Positions 48,190 through 60,745 of a DNA stretch of 64,000 nucleotides are shown here, piece after piece; position 1 is the first letter of the stretch; each line of letters begins with the position of its first letter. This DNA comes from Theocolax elegans (lineage: Eukaryota > Arthropoda > Insecta > Hymenoptera > Cerocephalidae). Under the pieces are notes generated by a model. The model did not search any database. It was not told where the DNA came from and saw only the letters and a list, made by a program, of their open reading frames with translations. Made by a program: the position numbers and the translations under genes. The stretch is from contig CM047430.1 in assembly GCA_026168455.1 (NCBI GenBank), positions 1,875,473 to 1,939,472 of the forward strand, written 5' to 3'.

Positions 48190-48725
48190 TAAACGTATCT
48201 GTGGAGTGGAAGGGTTAACGCTGAATACGACAACCACACATCATTTATCGCACATCTAATGATAGGTGCAGGAGGAGTCATGAGGGGGGGGGGGTAAAAT
48301 TAAAACATTTTTTAAATATTTTATAGAGGTTATCGGTATATATGAATTAGAATAAGACGACCATTCTTTTTTATTCTAAAAAAACTAAGATGAGGTTTTT
48401 GGTTACGGTGAATATCGATATGATAATCACTCTTCATTTATCCTCCATTTATTGCTAGATGGAGGAGGGGCAAGAGGGGGAGTGGGGAAATGAAATTGGT
48501 AAGATTCTAAAAATAGTTTAGGGGTTTCGGTACAGGTGAATAACAATATGACCACCACTCTTTTTTATCCCCTATTTTAAAGATGAAGGAAGGTGGGAGG
48601 AAGGGTCAATATTGAATATAACAACCAGTCTTAATTTATCCCCCATGTAATGATTGAGTGGTAGGGGGTAAGAGGGGGGTTTAGTAGAAGAATTCTAAAA
48701 ATATTTTATAGGGGTTTTCGGTAAT
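48190..48725 (+). repeat. G-rich tandem repeat, about four units
   Basis: Four diverged units of about 115-150 bp, each with (gg)tgaata.naayaa.nac cactctt.atttatc.nc, then ggaggaggggcaagaggggg-like G-rich block, then attctaaaaatattttatag and ggttttcggta. Unit starts are about 48221, 48407, 48528 and 48611. No gene. Confidence 0.75.
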
Positions 48726-49690
48726 AAAAAGTGGTCACAGTGATACGAACACTGACAAAAACAGTACTATCACTCTAATAAATTTTGATAACATATATAA
48801 TATAATATATATAATTTAATGTAATATATATTTTATTTCTAAGATGTAAAATGCGTGAGGAAGGTGGTTAAAAAATTTAAAATATTATTTTTCTTTCATT
48901 TTTTTAATGTAATACCAAATGTAATATCAAAATAACTTTTATAATTAATATTCAATTTTTATTATTGTAATTGTATAATATCATTTATATTTTTAGTTGC
49001 AATTACTAATATTCTTTTTTATAAAAGCTTTTTGAATATAAAACAAAATTAATAAAATGTGAAAATAAATCTTTTAGCCAGAATTTTAATCTGAAATTTT
49101 TTTTTATAAATTCAATTATTACGTATAATTATTTGTTTGAAAGAATTTAGTAATAAAAAAGAGTTTAGTAATTTTGTATGAAATTTTAAATTCTTCATCT
49201 CCTTTCCGTGAAACATCATGAAAAAGCATGAAATATATGTATAATGGTCAAAGAATAATTTTATATTGTAATTTTTGTTGTTGAAAATATTATTCTGGTA
49301 GAAAAATAACACATTTGTTACTGATTGATGTACCTTCTTACAGGAATAGTGTGAAAATATTGTAAGTAATGATATATGTGTTACTACGTATTAAAAATTA
49401 AATTTAAAATTCCTTACTCCGGTGTAAGTTTTATCATGTCGATTATTTTTAATTTTTTTTAATTGTTTCAGTATTATGTAGAAATATGTTCAGTATCTAT
49501 AAACTCTTGTGTAATTGACTAAGATTAAATAAGTATATACAATGTTGCAAATATAATACACTGTTATTTTTATTTTATTGACTAAAAAAAATTGATTGTA
49601 ACTGAATACTAGGTTAATTAATTACACATTATATTATATTTTACATTTTTATTCAATTAAATAGCGTTTAAATTTGAATTGTTTTGATTG
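48726..49690. other. AT-rich region, no gene seen
   Basis: The first part (about 48730-48900) is a diverged copy of the unique block of the preceding segmental duplication. The rest is AT-rich without recognisable features. Confidence 0.6.
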
Positions 49691-49691
49691 T

Positions 49692-49773
49692 AGCCCTGAA
49701 AAGAGCCGATTGTGGCCCTAAAAAGGGCCGATTCTGGCCCTGAAAAGGGCCGTTTGTGGCTCTGAAAAGAACC
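49692..49773 (-). promoter_or_regulatory. Four tandem histone-type 3' stem-loops
   Basis: On the minus strand, in transcription order after the transposase stop: GGTTCTTTTCAGAGCC (49773-49758), GGCCCTTTTCAGGGCC (49751-49736), GGCCCTTTTTAGGGCC (49729-49714) and GGCTCTTTTCAGGGCT (49707-49692). Spacing is exactly 22 bp. Each folds into a 6-bp stem with a 4-base TTTC/TTTT loop. The form GGYYYU-UUUC-ARRRCC, followed by ACAA or similar, is that of the stem-loop bound by SLBP at the end of replication-dependent histone mRNAs. I found no histone reading frame near it. Function here is inference; the hairpins and spacing are direct. Confidence 0.75.
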
Positions 49774-49777
49774 GATT

Positions 49778-50320
49778 TTAAAACAACTGCTCAAAGTGAC
49801 GTCCATTAACCTCCAGCAAAAGCTCACACCTCCTTCTTAATAAGTTGACGGCTCGTTCGAGGAGGTCTTCATTTTGCTCCAAGTTCTGGAACGCCTCTTC
49901 TAACCGCTGCCGGCACTCCTGTTCCGTGGCCACTTCAGTCCGGTACACGATCTCCTTAATATAACCCCATAAGAAGTAATCCAATGGAGTTAAGTCAGGA
50001 GATCGTGCAGGCCACTCAATTGGACCGTTTCGACCAATCCATCGATCCGGAAATTGCTGGTTGAGTAAGTCCCTCACCGCTCGCGAAAAATGAGGAGGTG
50101 CACCGTCATGCATAAAATACATTTGCTGCCTTTCTGCGAGCGGTAAATCCTCCAGCATACCAGGCAATGCCTCGGTTAAAAATTGTAAGTATGAATTTCC
50201 ATTAATACGTGGTGGTAAAGTAGCAGGACCAATCTGACAATGGAAAGAGACAATGGTTGGATAGGGAGCAAGCAAGGAAACAGGAATTTTAATATCTGGT
50301 CTTAATCGGATGGAAAAAAA
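49778..50320 (-). pseudogene. Truncated mariner-type transposase
   Basis: C-terminal half of a Tc1/mariner-superfamily DDE transposase of the type common in ant genomes: MYFMHDGAPPHFSRAVRD carries the second catalytic Asp and WPARSPDLTPLDYFLWG the third. The open frame is 165 residues from a non-ATG codon at 50275 and is open a little further upstream (to about 50320), but the part with the first catalytic Asp and the DNA-binding helices is absent, and the first residues of the frame no longer align with the family. The C-terminus ...NGRHFEQLF is complete and the stop is at 49778, five bases before the first of four histone-type hairpins. No terminal inverted repeats identified. Confidence 0.88.
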
Positions 50321-52080
50321 AATTATTTAAGATTAAAATGAATTTTCTTAATACAGAATAATTTAAAAATATCTAAATGTTTTATTTGGGAGAAAATTAA
50401 AATAAGTAATGAATAATAAAATAAAAATGTTCGTGAAAGTTTAACTTAAATTGTTAATATAAACATTAGTATATCGCAGATTCATTTTTAATTAACAATT
50501 GATCGAATTGTTGAAAATATCTCTGTAACGCTTTTCTACTTAGCTTTCAAGATTATTTAAAATTTTTTTCAATAATCTTTACATCACAATGGTCAAGATT
50601 TTTAACTACCCGTAAAGATCAATTTTATGCCTAATTGTTACCGACAAAACCTATTTATTAATTATTAATTAATTAACATTATTTCTTTCAATAACGATTA
50701 ACCATCATGTATGAATTTTTGAGAATATTAATAACATAATTATTGAACATTTCTGCGGTTTTAAAGGTATATCCATGTAATGTAATTATTACATCGGATT
50801 AAGCAAAATTATTTGAAACAGCAATTCTTGAATGATTGAAAGTCACATAACTCAAATTTGAAGGATAACTTCATACACCAAAATAATTAGATGATAATTT
50901 TTTTATAATATACAAGATATTTGTATATTATTTTGTTACTTATCAATATTAAGTAACATATTTCATACAATAAAATTCCACTTTAAGATGATTGTTAGGT
51001 TTGTCGGAAAGAAAATTATTTGTAGCACTACGTTTTAAAAATTTTAACACAAGTAATTAATATTTTTAGGTTAGTTTGACTCTTCAACATTAGTGGATGA
51101 AAATATTCTTATAATATGATATTGAAATATTTTTTCAAAGATGTTTTTAGGTTAGTTAAAGGGAAAATTATTTGTACTAGTAAATTTGTATATAGTTAAG
51201 ACAAATAATTAATATTTAATGGTTAGGTTAATTTATCGACATTATTAGACAATAATTTTTTTATAATACGCAAGTTATTTTAATATTTTTCTGTTACTTA
51301 TATATAATAAGTAATATAATTCACAATAAATAACATTAGAATTAAACATATTTGCCGGGTTAGTTACAAGGATAACTATTTGTAGCAGTAAATTTTCAAA
51401 TTATTAAGAATAATAATTAATATTTTAAGCTTAGTATGATACTCAACATAATTAGATGATAATGTTAGTTAAAAGACAATTATTTAGAGTAGTAAATATT
51501 CAAATTATTAAATTTAATTAAATTATTAAATAATATTTGAAGGTTTGCTCTACACTTCAATATAATTAGATGACAATATTTTTTAATATACAATATTTGA
51601 AAATTATTTTATGACTTATCCGTATTAAGTAACATATTTCATTTCATTCAGAAAATAAATTTCGACTTATAAACGTTTATAACGTTACTTAAAAATTTAT
51701 TTATAATTATAAATTGTCAAACAATTGAAACAAGTAATTGATTTTTTAAAGTTAGTTTAACTTCTCAACATTATTAGAAAATAATATTTTTGTAATATAC
51801 AAGATATTATAATATTTTCCATTTACAACATATTGTACTAGAAAAAGTTTCAAATTAATATAAACTAATATATTCAATAAATTAAATTTAGGTTTATTTA
51901 TCAACATAATTAGGGAATAATTTATTTATATTATACAAGATATTTAAATATTTACATATTATCTGATACAATTCTTTGCAGTAGAATATTTTCATATCTT
52001 AAAATTTAAATTAGAATTAAAATTTAATAATTTAGTCAAATTTAAAACAGTTGACATACAAGTAAATAAATCCTAAACCC
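50321..52080. repeat. AT-rich degenerate repeats
   Basis: Very AT-rich; no gene. A degenerate unit of roughly 200-230 bp recurs from about 50880 to 52000 with landmarks acttat..ta.taagtaacata, taggttagttaaagg.aa, attatttgtag.a.ta and cttagt.tga.ctcaaca. The same unit is inverted at 52650-52918 and, beyond E3, at 61802-62000. Confidence 0.6.
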
Positions 52081-52221
52081 TAATCCCCCCACCAAGGGGC
52101 ACAACTTAAATAAAAGTTCTGACATTTTAATAGCATGTAGATACGATAGCCGTAAGCCCTATGGCGCGCGTATATTCAAACGGTAACCCATGGGGTATGA
52201 GGTTCAAAACTCGAGAGCTTA
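52081..52221 (+). repeat. tRNA-like repeat head, copy 2
   Basis: Same structure as the copy at 30222-30362: taatccccccaccaaggggc at the start, tagccgtaagccctatggcg as A-box-like part and aggttcaaaactcgagagct as B-box-like part. The AT-rich body that follows (attcactgactactaattta) also matches. Confidence 0.6.
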
Positions 52222-52918
52222 TTATTTATTTAATTGTTCGAATACATGATTATTACATAAATTCACTGACTACTAATTTAATTATTAATTATTAAATTAT
52301 TTAATTATTTATTTAATACCTATTGCATAATTTATTACAAAAACGAATGAATTTATAATATAAAAATATTAATAACAATTGTAAAACAATTTTTATACTT
52401 GTAAAAGATAGAAAATATATTATTTAATTTTAATTAAAATTTATATGTAAAAAATAATAATAGTAATGATTAATTTTAATAAAAGGGTAATTGTACGTAT
52501 TTTGAATTGTTTAAAAAATCTTAATTATTTAACAATTATTTAATTAAGTTAATTAATTCAGATGCTTAAAATATAATTTTGTTTAAAACATTACTTACAT
52601 AAATCTTGTGTATAAAAAACACAACCTTAAACTAACTACTTAAGGTACTAACCTTAAAATATTAATTATTATTCGTAATAATTTGAAAATGTATTGCTAC
52701 AAATAATTATTTTTTTAACTAACTCGACAAATATGTTTAATTCTAATGTTATATTGTACAGTGTATTACTTGATACATATGTATAAGTAACTTAAAAATA
52801 TAAAATATCTTGTATATTATAAATAAATTATTGTCTAATAATGTCGATAAATCAACCTAAACAGTAAATATTAATTATTTGTCTTAATTATATAAAAATT
52901 TACTAGTACAAATATTTT
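52222..52918. repeat. AT-rich repeat body and inverted unit
   Basis: Body of the tRNA-headed repeat to about 52400, then the degenerate AT-rich unit in inverted orientation (52650-52918). E3 inserted into this unit; the interrupted sequence resumes at 61802. Confidence 0.6.
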
Positions 52919-52922
52919 CCCT

Positions 52923-53961
52923 TGTAACAGTTTGGTTGCCGCCCGGATGTTTATTTTAATATCGCGGCTGCTCAGCGGTACGGTTAAACTTACCGTATTT
53001 AAATAAACATATTTTTCCCGCGATGCGGCGACGGTTACCTGTCCGTTCTACCAAATCTGTTAAATGTTAGTCTGAAACCGAGTTACTGTTTCAGATAACA
53101 ACCAGGTAAAATTCAAATCTGAAATTGACCGCGAAACAGGGATATCGCGTCGAGCACTTGTCAACCAGAAATATACGAGCTCTTAGGGTTACGGAAGGAA
53201 TCGTACGTGGTTAAATTCAATTAATTGAACACCGGATTGAATTCTAATAATGATATGAATTTATTGAAATAAAGATAAAGAAAGATAACAAATAAAATAT
53301 CTGATTGTCGCCGAGGTCTACGCTTTGAATTACAAGTCGGTAAACGGCCGACTTGTAGAGAGAGGAATAAAATATCGCGAACTAAAATAATATATCCAGT
53401 CAACGAAACTGGTATAAAGCAACACGATTAAGTGCGAATAAAAACACGATCGCGTGAAGTGGTACCACTTACTTTGTACGCTGCTGTAGTCGTTGGTAAA
53501 TAACGACCAGCCGATCGGTTGCTTTCTCTCTCTCTCACTCTCGTTGCGGTGTCGGACAGATTGTCCGCTCGCCCGTGCACCGGGGTTGTGTGGCTGCAGG
53601 CAGATGCACGGTGTAGCACCACTCACTGCAAATGCAGGATCGGCCTGCAGTCGAAACGCACACACAAAACGCACGGTAAATCACAGCACGGCGAAGCTAA
53701 ACACGGGACGCGGGGGGATCACACCTGTCACGTAAGAAGGTGGCTATCACTCTCTCTAGTGCGCGCGAATCTCCCCCTTACCTCTCTAATCAGGTGCGTG
53801 CGCGAATCTTTCGCGCGCGAAGTCGATCCCGCCCGTGTAGCTACGACGAACCGAGCCGAGCCGAATCTCGCCGGCTCGAACCGATGCGAACATTATGATA
53901 CTGTTCGCTCGTGTTGCTCGAATTCGTCAAACGGTGAGGTAAACAGTACCTTACCGTTACA
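52923..53961 (-). repeat. E3 3' LTR
   Basis: 1,039 bp. Contains a near-inverted repeat acaagtcggtaaacggccgacttgt (two nine-base arms, at about 53331-53355) and CpG-rich stretches. Open frames on both strands are not believable genes. Confidence 0.95.
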
Positions 53962-53971
53962 CCCCCCTTCC
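53962..53971 (-). other. E3 polypurine tract
   Basis: Minus strand GGAAGGGGGG directly before the 3' LTR tip; plus-strand primer position. Confidence 0.8.
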
Positions 53972-54077
53972 AGATTCCACATACCCGTCATGTGGTTTCT
54001 GCATCCCTGACGAATTTGGGATGGGAAGTGGCTACACAGGTACAACAAAAAAAAAACCTGGTCCAAAAATCCGGACA

Positions 54078-57000
54078 CTAACTGCAGTTCCGTCGTGGTC
54101 TGCCTCTACCTCGTTTGGCTAGCCCGCGGTGACTAGCGGTCGGAATTACCGTCGACCGATCCCGCGGTCTGGCGACGACCCTCGCGTTTTTACGCGGCCT
54201 ACCTCTACTTCGTTTAACGGGGGGCATGACGTTCGCGTTATCTCGTTCCTCGCGTGGAACGGCGCTCGCTTGCGTCTCGCCGCGTGAGACGTCTTCGCTC
54301 GCAGGAACCGTGTCGCGTTCGGGTTCCTCTTCCCTCGTAGTTAGATCGGTCTCGATGTCGTCTCCTTGGCCGCACTCATCGCCATGGTCATCCGATAAGT
54401 ACGGTTTGAGGTATTGGACATGGCATTTCTCCTCGTGTCCCTGAGTATCCTGGATCTTAACAGTATTTGGGCCGTATCTGTGGACGATCAAATAAGGACC
54501 GACGTATTTTGGAGCTAACTTGGCCGAGACGCCTTGTGCGCTGGATGAGAGGACTCGGTTCTTCTTCCATACCAAGTCCCCGACTTCAAAAGAAGCCGCT
54601 CGTCTCCCGGCATTATAGTAACCGGCTTGCCTATCCTGAGCTTTATTAGCTCTAGCTGAAGCTTTCTTGTGAAGCTCAGGTAGTCGTGATAGCCGATCAC
54701 TCCACTCAAGCAAACGCTGGTATTCCAAACGCTGCTGAGTCAGCTCGTCTTGAACTCGACGAGCAGTGCCGGGTGGCTCAGGCTGCCGGCCGTAATTTAA
54801 CATGGCCGGGCTCCATCCTGTCGAACTCTGTACCGCCGTATTTAGACGCTACCATCGTTTTCAGCGTCCGATTAGCACGTTCGACGGGATTGGCCTGAGC
54901 GTGGTACGGGGGAATAGTTGTATGAAATATTCCTCGTTCCACGAGATAATCATCTACGAGCTTGTTCTTGAACTCAGTGCCGTTGTCGGATAAAAATACT
55001 TCCGGTGTGCCAAAACGCATGACGACTCGTTCGTTTAACTCTTTCACGATCGTCTTAGCGTTAGCTTTCCGGATCGGCACTGCTTCAATCCAGCGCGTGA
55101 ACAAATCTTGGAAGATCAAAATATATTCAAATCCGTGTGTGGAGCGGGGAAGTGGTCCAGTAACATCACCTGCTACCACTTGCCATGGCTTTTCAACCAC
55201 TCGCCTACCCATCAAACCCATGGGAGGGCGTTGCTCCACCTTGCATTGCTGGCATACCTGACATTTGCGTACATACTCGCCAACTTCGGCATAGTAACGT
55301 GGCCAATAATATAACTTTGCCACGCGAGCAAATGTCTTTTCTCTACCTAAATGGCCAGCTGCCGGATCATCATGACATTCTCGGAGGATGGTCTGCCTGT
55401 GCTCTTCGGGTACGACCAACTTCCAAGCGTCTTGATCTTCCATGGCGTCATCCAATTCAGTATCCACCCGATACGAATACAGGTTTCCACCTTGGATCTT
55501 CCAATCAGGAAATTCTCTCGGCCGCTCACTTACGTCTTTGGTCCACGAAAGGTACCAGGGGTCCTTAGTAGTCTGGCTCCAAGAGACGGAGGATAAGGCC
55601 GGCTCGTCTTCCTCATACATACGAGAAAGTGCATCAGGAACGTAGTTTAGAGCTCCTTTCCTGTGCTCAATAGTAAAGTTATGAGACTGGAGTTCTAACG
55701 CCCATCTGGCGAGCCGGCTCGTTGGATTGCGAATATTGCATAACCAACGAAGACTACTATGGTCAGTGACAACTTTAAACTGGTAACCTTCGATGTATGG
55801 TCTAAACTTCTTAATCGCCCATACTACGGCCAGGCATTCCCGTTCTGTGACGCTGTAATTGCGTTCGGCGGGCGAGAGGATTCTACTGGCGAACTCCAGG
55901 ACTCTCTCCTCTCCACCGACAATCTGTAGCAACACTGCACCGATACCAGTGTCACTAGCGTCAGTATGGACCACATACTCACCATTCTCATCGGGAGTTT
56001 GCAGAACGGGTGCTGTCATCAACAAAGCCTTAAGCTGCTGGAAAAGCGCTCTCTTGTTCTTCCAGCCAAAGATACTTCTGGTCTTTCTTGGTCAGACGCG
56101 TTAGCGGCTCAGCTATGGTAGCATAGTCGTGCATGAAGCGTCTGTACCAAGATGCCATACCGAGAAACCGTCTCAGCTGTTTCAAATTCTTGGGAGCCGG
56201 ATATTCTTTAATCAGCTCCGTTTTAGCTGGGTCAGGTCGTATCCCGTCTCGGTTAACTCGCACAACCAAATATCTCACTTCGGGCTGGCAAAAGACACAT
56301 TTCTCCCGGTTAACAGATAAACCGGCTTCTGCCAAGCGAGTTAACACCTCGATCAACAATTGCTTATGCTCTTCAAACGTCTCAGTGACAATAATGATAT
56401 CGTCGAGATATGCATAAGCAACCGGTTCGAGTTCGGGTCCAATCACCTGATCGATCATGCGCTGGAATGTCGCGCCAGCATTTGCCAATCCATACGGCAT
56501 ACGAGTAAACTGGAACAAACCCATTCCAGGTACCGTAAAAGCCGTTATCGGGCGCGACTCCACCTGTAGAGGTATCTGGTGGTACGCACAGTTCATGTCG
56601 ATCGTGGAGATGTATCGGGCTTTCTTGAGTTTGCGTAGGATATCCTGCATATATGGCAAAGGATATGCATCAGGTTTCGTCAAAGCGTTGACTTTCCTAA
56701 AATCGATGCAAAAACGCCTAGCATTCTCACCCTTCTTCGCCATCACCACGGGGCTGGACCAACCGCTTTTCGAGGGTTCAATAACGCCAGTCTCGAGCAT
56801 CTCGCGAACTTGACGTTGCATTTCCTCTCGAATCTTATCAGAGACGGGGTAGTACCTCTGTTTGATCGGCCTGGCTGATCCGACGTCGATTATATGTTCG
56901 ACATCGTAAGAACGGCCGATCTTTGGCAAGGTTGTGGACAACACTCGGTCTAGAAGTTCGCGCAATTGTGTGCGCTCTACTTCTGTCACGTCAGCGACAC

Positions 57001-57487
57001 CTGCTGATGATAATGAAGCATTGCCACTTTCCATACTTGCCACTTCCAGCTGTAGGACTTGATTCGTTCCCTTTAGGAATAAACGGTCGGAATCTGGGTC
57101 TAGGACGGCTCGGAATGCTCGGATAAAGTTTACTCCGATGTAGCATTCAGCATCCAGGTTCGGCATGATCGCAACACGTATTTCTCGAGTCTCTTTACCG
57201 ATAGTAAATGGTAGCATCACGTGACCACACAACGGATGAGTACTACCATCAGCGAGCTTGGCATTGCCAGCTCGCGACTCGAGAAGCGACCTGCCTAGAG
57301 CGGTTGCTAACTGCAAACCGCTCGGACCCATTACGGTTGTCGATGCACCTGGATCGAACAACGCACGGATCCGGAATCCATCTATGTCAACCTGACACCA
57401 CCAGCGCGTCTCGTCCTCATGACGATAACTTCTTCGGCTAGTGCTCGATGTCACTAACTTTAGGACATCGTTGGTCTCCGGATCCAT
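54078..57487 (-). pseudogene. pol: E3 pol: protease, RT, RNase H, integrase (two breaks)
   Basis: ATG at 57487 (MDPETNDVLKLV). Protease active site reads Asp-Pro-Gly at residues 45-47 (IRALFDPGAST). RT with SSPVVMAKKGENARRFCIDF and catalytic Tyr-Leu-Asp-Asp (YAYLDDIIIV); RNase H (VHTDASDTGIGAVLLQ); integrase finger (GHLGREKTFARV...CQVCQ), catalytic Asp in VAGDVTG, Asp in LSDNGTEF, Glu in NPVERANR; C-terminal GDLVWKKNR...YVGPYLIV and a basic tail. Break 1: a single-base insertion in a T run near 56041-56046, between RT and RNase H. Break 2: near 54834-54842 about 20 codons and the phase are lost just after the catalytic Glu. Without these the frame is open throughout. Confidence 0.93.
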
Positions 57488-57624
57488 TCCGACTTCCTGG
57501 GATCTATCAGGAATCAGCCCTTTCCTTTTCTGCTTAACTGCAGCTGGACTATCTCGGTAATCGGGAGTCAGACCTTTGTCCTCCTTGGGGACTCCCTGTA
57601 CTTTGGGGTATGCGGTTGTCCCCT

Positions 57625-59448
57625 CTAACCGCTTCCCCGCGCGTTTTTTGCGCAGTCAGGGCACGTCCTAACGGTGTACCCCAACTTACCACAAGTATGG
57701 CACTTGATCGGCTTGGGGAAGTCTTCTTTTCTCTTTATCTTCTTTCTTGAATCCGACGATTCCCCAAGCTTCGAGAATGAACCACTCGATGACCGTCGAT
57801 CGGGACTTTTACGTGTCTCCTTCCTCCTTTTAAACCGAGGAGGAGACTTGTGGGTTTTCTTCCTATGTGGCGTATCTTTATCCACCTTAACCCCAGCTGT
57901 CTGGCTACTCGTTCGCATGGTCCTAAGGGTTTCTTCCAGGACTTTTGTAAGCCGTTCAATCGGATCTTCCCGACTCGACTCACTCACCTCCTTAGCCACG
58001 CTTGCTACCTTGGGCTTGGCGGTCGGCCGCTTTTTGGACTTTGCCTTGTAAGCAAGTTCCGGCAGCATTAAATCTTCCTCTGCCGGAGGCGGTCGATATA
58101 ACTTTTCCCGCTCGAGCGTTTGCTCGGCGTCCATCGCCAGCTCCAATAAATCTTCAACCGATTTGGCTTCAGCCCTCTTAAACAACCGCTGAAGCTGAGG
58201 TAGCATGTTACGGTAAAGATGGTCCAATTGCCTACGCTCGCTCGGGATCGGGTTGAGTTTTCGCGTGATTGCGATTGAGCAGGTGATATAATCTCTCACC
58301 GGCTCATCCTCACCCTGTGTCCGAGCATTGGACTCCTCGATGAGCCTTTGCTGGAAGCTTTGGCTCATACCGTACCATTTCTTGGCAGATTTCACAAAAT
58401 CTTGCCACGAGTGCCATTTGTCCTTCTCATTCCGGTACCACGTAGCTGCGGTTCCAGTGAGAAGTTCGGACAAGGACGGCAACACCTCGTCCTCGCTGAG
58501 GTTGGCGAGAATCCTACAGTCTTCGACTCTCGCAAGGAAGGCATCGATACTCTGGCTTTTGTCGCCAGAGAATCGGACTCCCCACTTACGAACCACCCCA
58601 CCAACATCGCGCGGTGTCCCGGCCGATCTCGACGCTGATTGGCCGGACTCGTAAAAGTCCTTCAGATTAGGGTAGGGAGAGCTTGAACATGGAGGCTGTC
58701 TCGGTCTCCGTGTGTCACCCCTCCCCCAAGCTCCTCCAGCATCTGCATGAGGTGCTTGAGACCCCTCAGGCTCTACCTGCACGTGTTGTGGTCTGATGTC
58801 CGTCTCGTCCAGGGTGTACCACGTATAGGTGTCCTGGAACTGGACATGATGGGTTGGCTCTCGGGTTTTGTTTGTGCTGGAAGCTTGTGCACCGCTTGGC
58901 AAGTCCAACTTGCTGTTGACGGTGTGCATCTGTACTTCCAGCTCCTTAACCCGTTCCGTCAAGGTGGATAACTTACTTACTTGCTCCGCTAACATCCAAG
59001 CAAAATCCTTTGGTATCTCGAACTGAGCGCCAGTATGGGATACCAAAGTTATCCATTCTTCCTTGTCGGTTTCTCGGTCGGAGGTGTCCGACTACCCATC
59101 TTCCTCTCGCTCGTCCGTATCTTCTACTTCTAGAGCGAGAGTCCTCTGTAGCACCTCTACTACATCTGGGTCAGAATCCGGGTCCGGAATCTCCGGATTC
59201 TGGGCAACCATGGACTTAAACCAATCTGTCCTCCGCCTGTTCCGCCTAACACGATCCTCATTTGAGTTTGTGTCGGCTGCGAATTCTTGAGCCGTATAAT
59301 TACCCAACAACCACTGTTGGAGTCGTTCGGCTTTTTTATATACAGAGCCGTCTGTACGCATCTCTAACGACTCCAAGTGCGCCTGGATCTGTTCGCTGGA
59401 TTGCGTACCAATCCACTGATCGACTTGCGTGGTCATCGATTCCGCCAT
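57625..59448 (-). pseudogene. gag: E3 gag with one in-frame amber codon
   Basis: ATG at 59448 (MAESMTTQVDQWIG). One frame of 608 codons with a single TAG at 59094-59092 (codon 119), after which the same frame continues without interruption to 57625. Residues about 1-118 are an acidic N-terminal part; then a coiled-coil stretch (EQVSKLSTLTERVKELEVQM), the capsid-like Retrotrans_gag segment (TAATWYRNEKDKWHSWQDF), a Lys/Arg/Ser-rich region and one zinc knuckle CHTCGKLGYTVRTC, where the usual His is replaced (Gly-Tyr-Thr). Pol begins 138 bp downstream in another phase. The amber codon is either a nonsense mutation or, less likely, a read-through site. Confidence 0.88.
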
Positions 59449-60745
59449 TTTAATCTTAACAAAATTACCGCTACGATTATTTACACAAAAAAAAATCTGA
59501 GTCGCTTTTCGCTTTACCTGTGCAAGGTATGCTTTTCTTCAAATTATTAGGTGGCTTTAAATAATAAAATTATTGGGCCACTAAGTTGAAGAATGAATTC
59601 TTTTCCCTTTATAATTACAAGAAGAAAAATTAAGCACACCTATTTGAAATTTGCTTTCCTGCCTAATATAAAAAACTACGTTAAAGAATTATATTTTTGA
59701 CTATTAATTTTACAAACAAATCGAGAAAAGAAAAAAAATTAACTATGTTACACGCGGGATGAATTTAATTTATTATAAAACAAATAAACGTACAATATTA
59801 AACGTAAAAAAAAATTTTTACGAATTGTTAATAAATTAAATCAAAAACAAGAAAAAATTTGTTTAAATCCGACTAAATACGAAAAAATCGAATTTATTCC
59901 GGCTCTCGGTCACCAACGCACGCTGAATATATTATAAAATAAATAAATAAATAATTGAATAAATAGATGAATAAATATAAATATATTCCTAAACAACTAA
60001 ATGTGTACGCCGCTGTGACCTCTTACAATCGCAATGTTACAAAAAAAATAATAATACAATTTTTATTGTAACGCGAGAGCCGGTCCGCGTTGTCAAAAAT
60101 ATAAATTTAACAAGCAAACTTCAAAACAGAAAAATTTTTACCCTTGCACAGGTGTTACAATTTTTATTAAGTCGGAAAACTAAATAATGCCGATTTTCCG
60201 ACTAACCTACTCGAAATTAGAGACTCGGTATGTAAATTGCGGACCTCAAGGCGAATCGATCTATATTTCAATTTTAAAAATCAAATTTACTATTATTTAC
60301 GTGTAATTAATTAAAAAAATTATTATTACCGACCTCGGATTTCTTTTAACCAAACTAAACAACAATAAAAGAAAATCCGGTTCAAACTTATAAATTATTG
60401 TCTAAATACAATAATTTAAAGGTTAGAATTAATCGCGAATCGATTAATCTAACTGCCGGTAATAACAAATATACTAATTAACGTAACTAGTATATAATAG
60501 AAAATTACACGTAAAATCCACACGTACTTAAAAAAATTAAATTTAAAATAAATTGATAACAACAAAAATCAATTAAATTAAATTAGATTCACTACCGTTT
60601 ATAATAAAATCCTATTTTATAAGGGCACCTATATAAGCGCAGCTCGTATCACAAAAAAAACGCAATTTAAAAATTTACGTTGTGCGCCTCGTAGGCACAA
60701 TTTAGAAATTAACGTTGGGCGTAAAATAACCCAATCTATTAATTT
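59449..60745 (-). other. E3 leader, about 1.3 kb, AT-rich
   Basis: No gene. At the LTR-proximal end the primer-site core occurs three times: ttacgttgtgcgcc at about 60676, taacgttgggcgta at about 60712 and the site itself at 60744-60758. Confidence 0.7.

Noticed and set aside
49692..49773. Reading the four 22-bp repeats as a small CRISPR-like array
   Set aside because: Eukaryotic context, no spacers of constant length with unique sequence, and the repeats are themselves the hairpins.
53519..54010. 163-codon plus-strand frame in the E3 LTR (also at 61355)
   Set aside because: Duplicated only because it lies in the LTR; the two copies end differently where they leave the LTR and no domain is seen.
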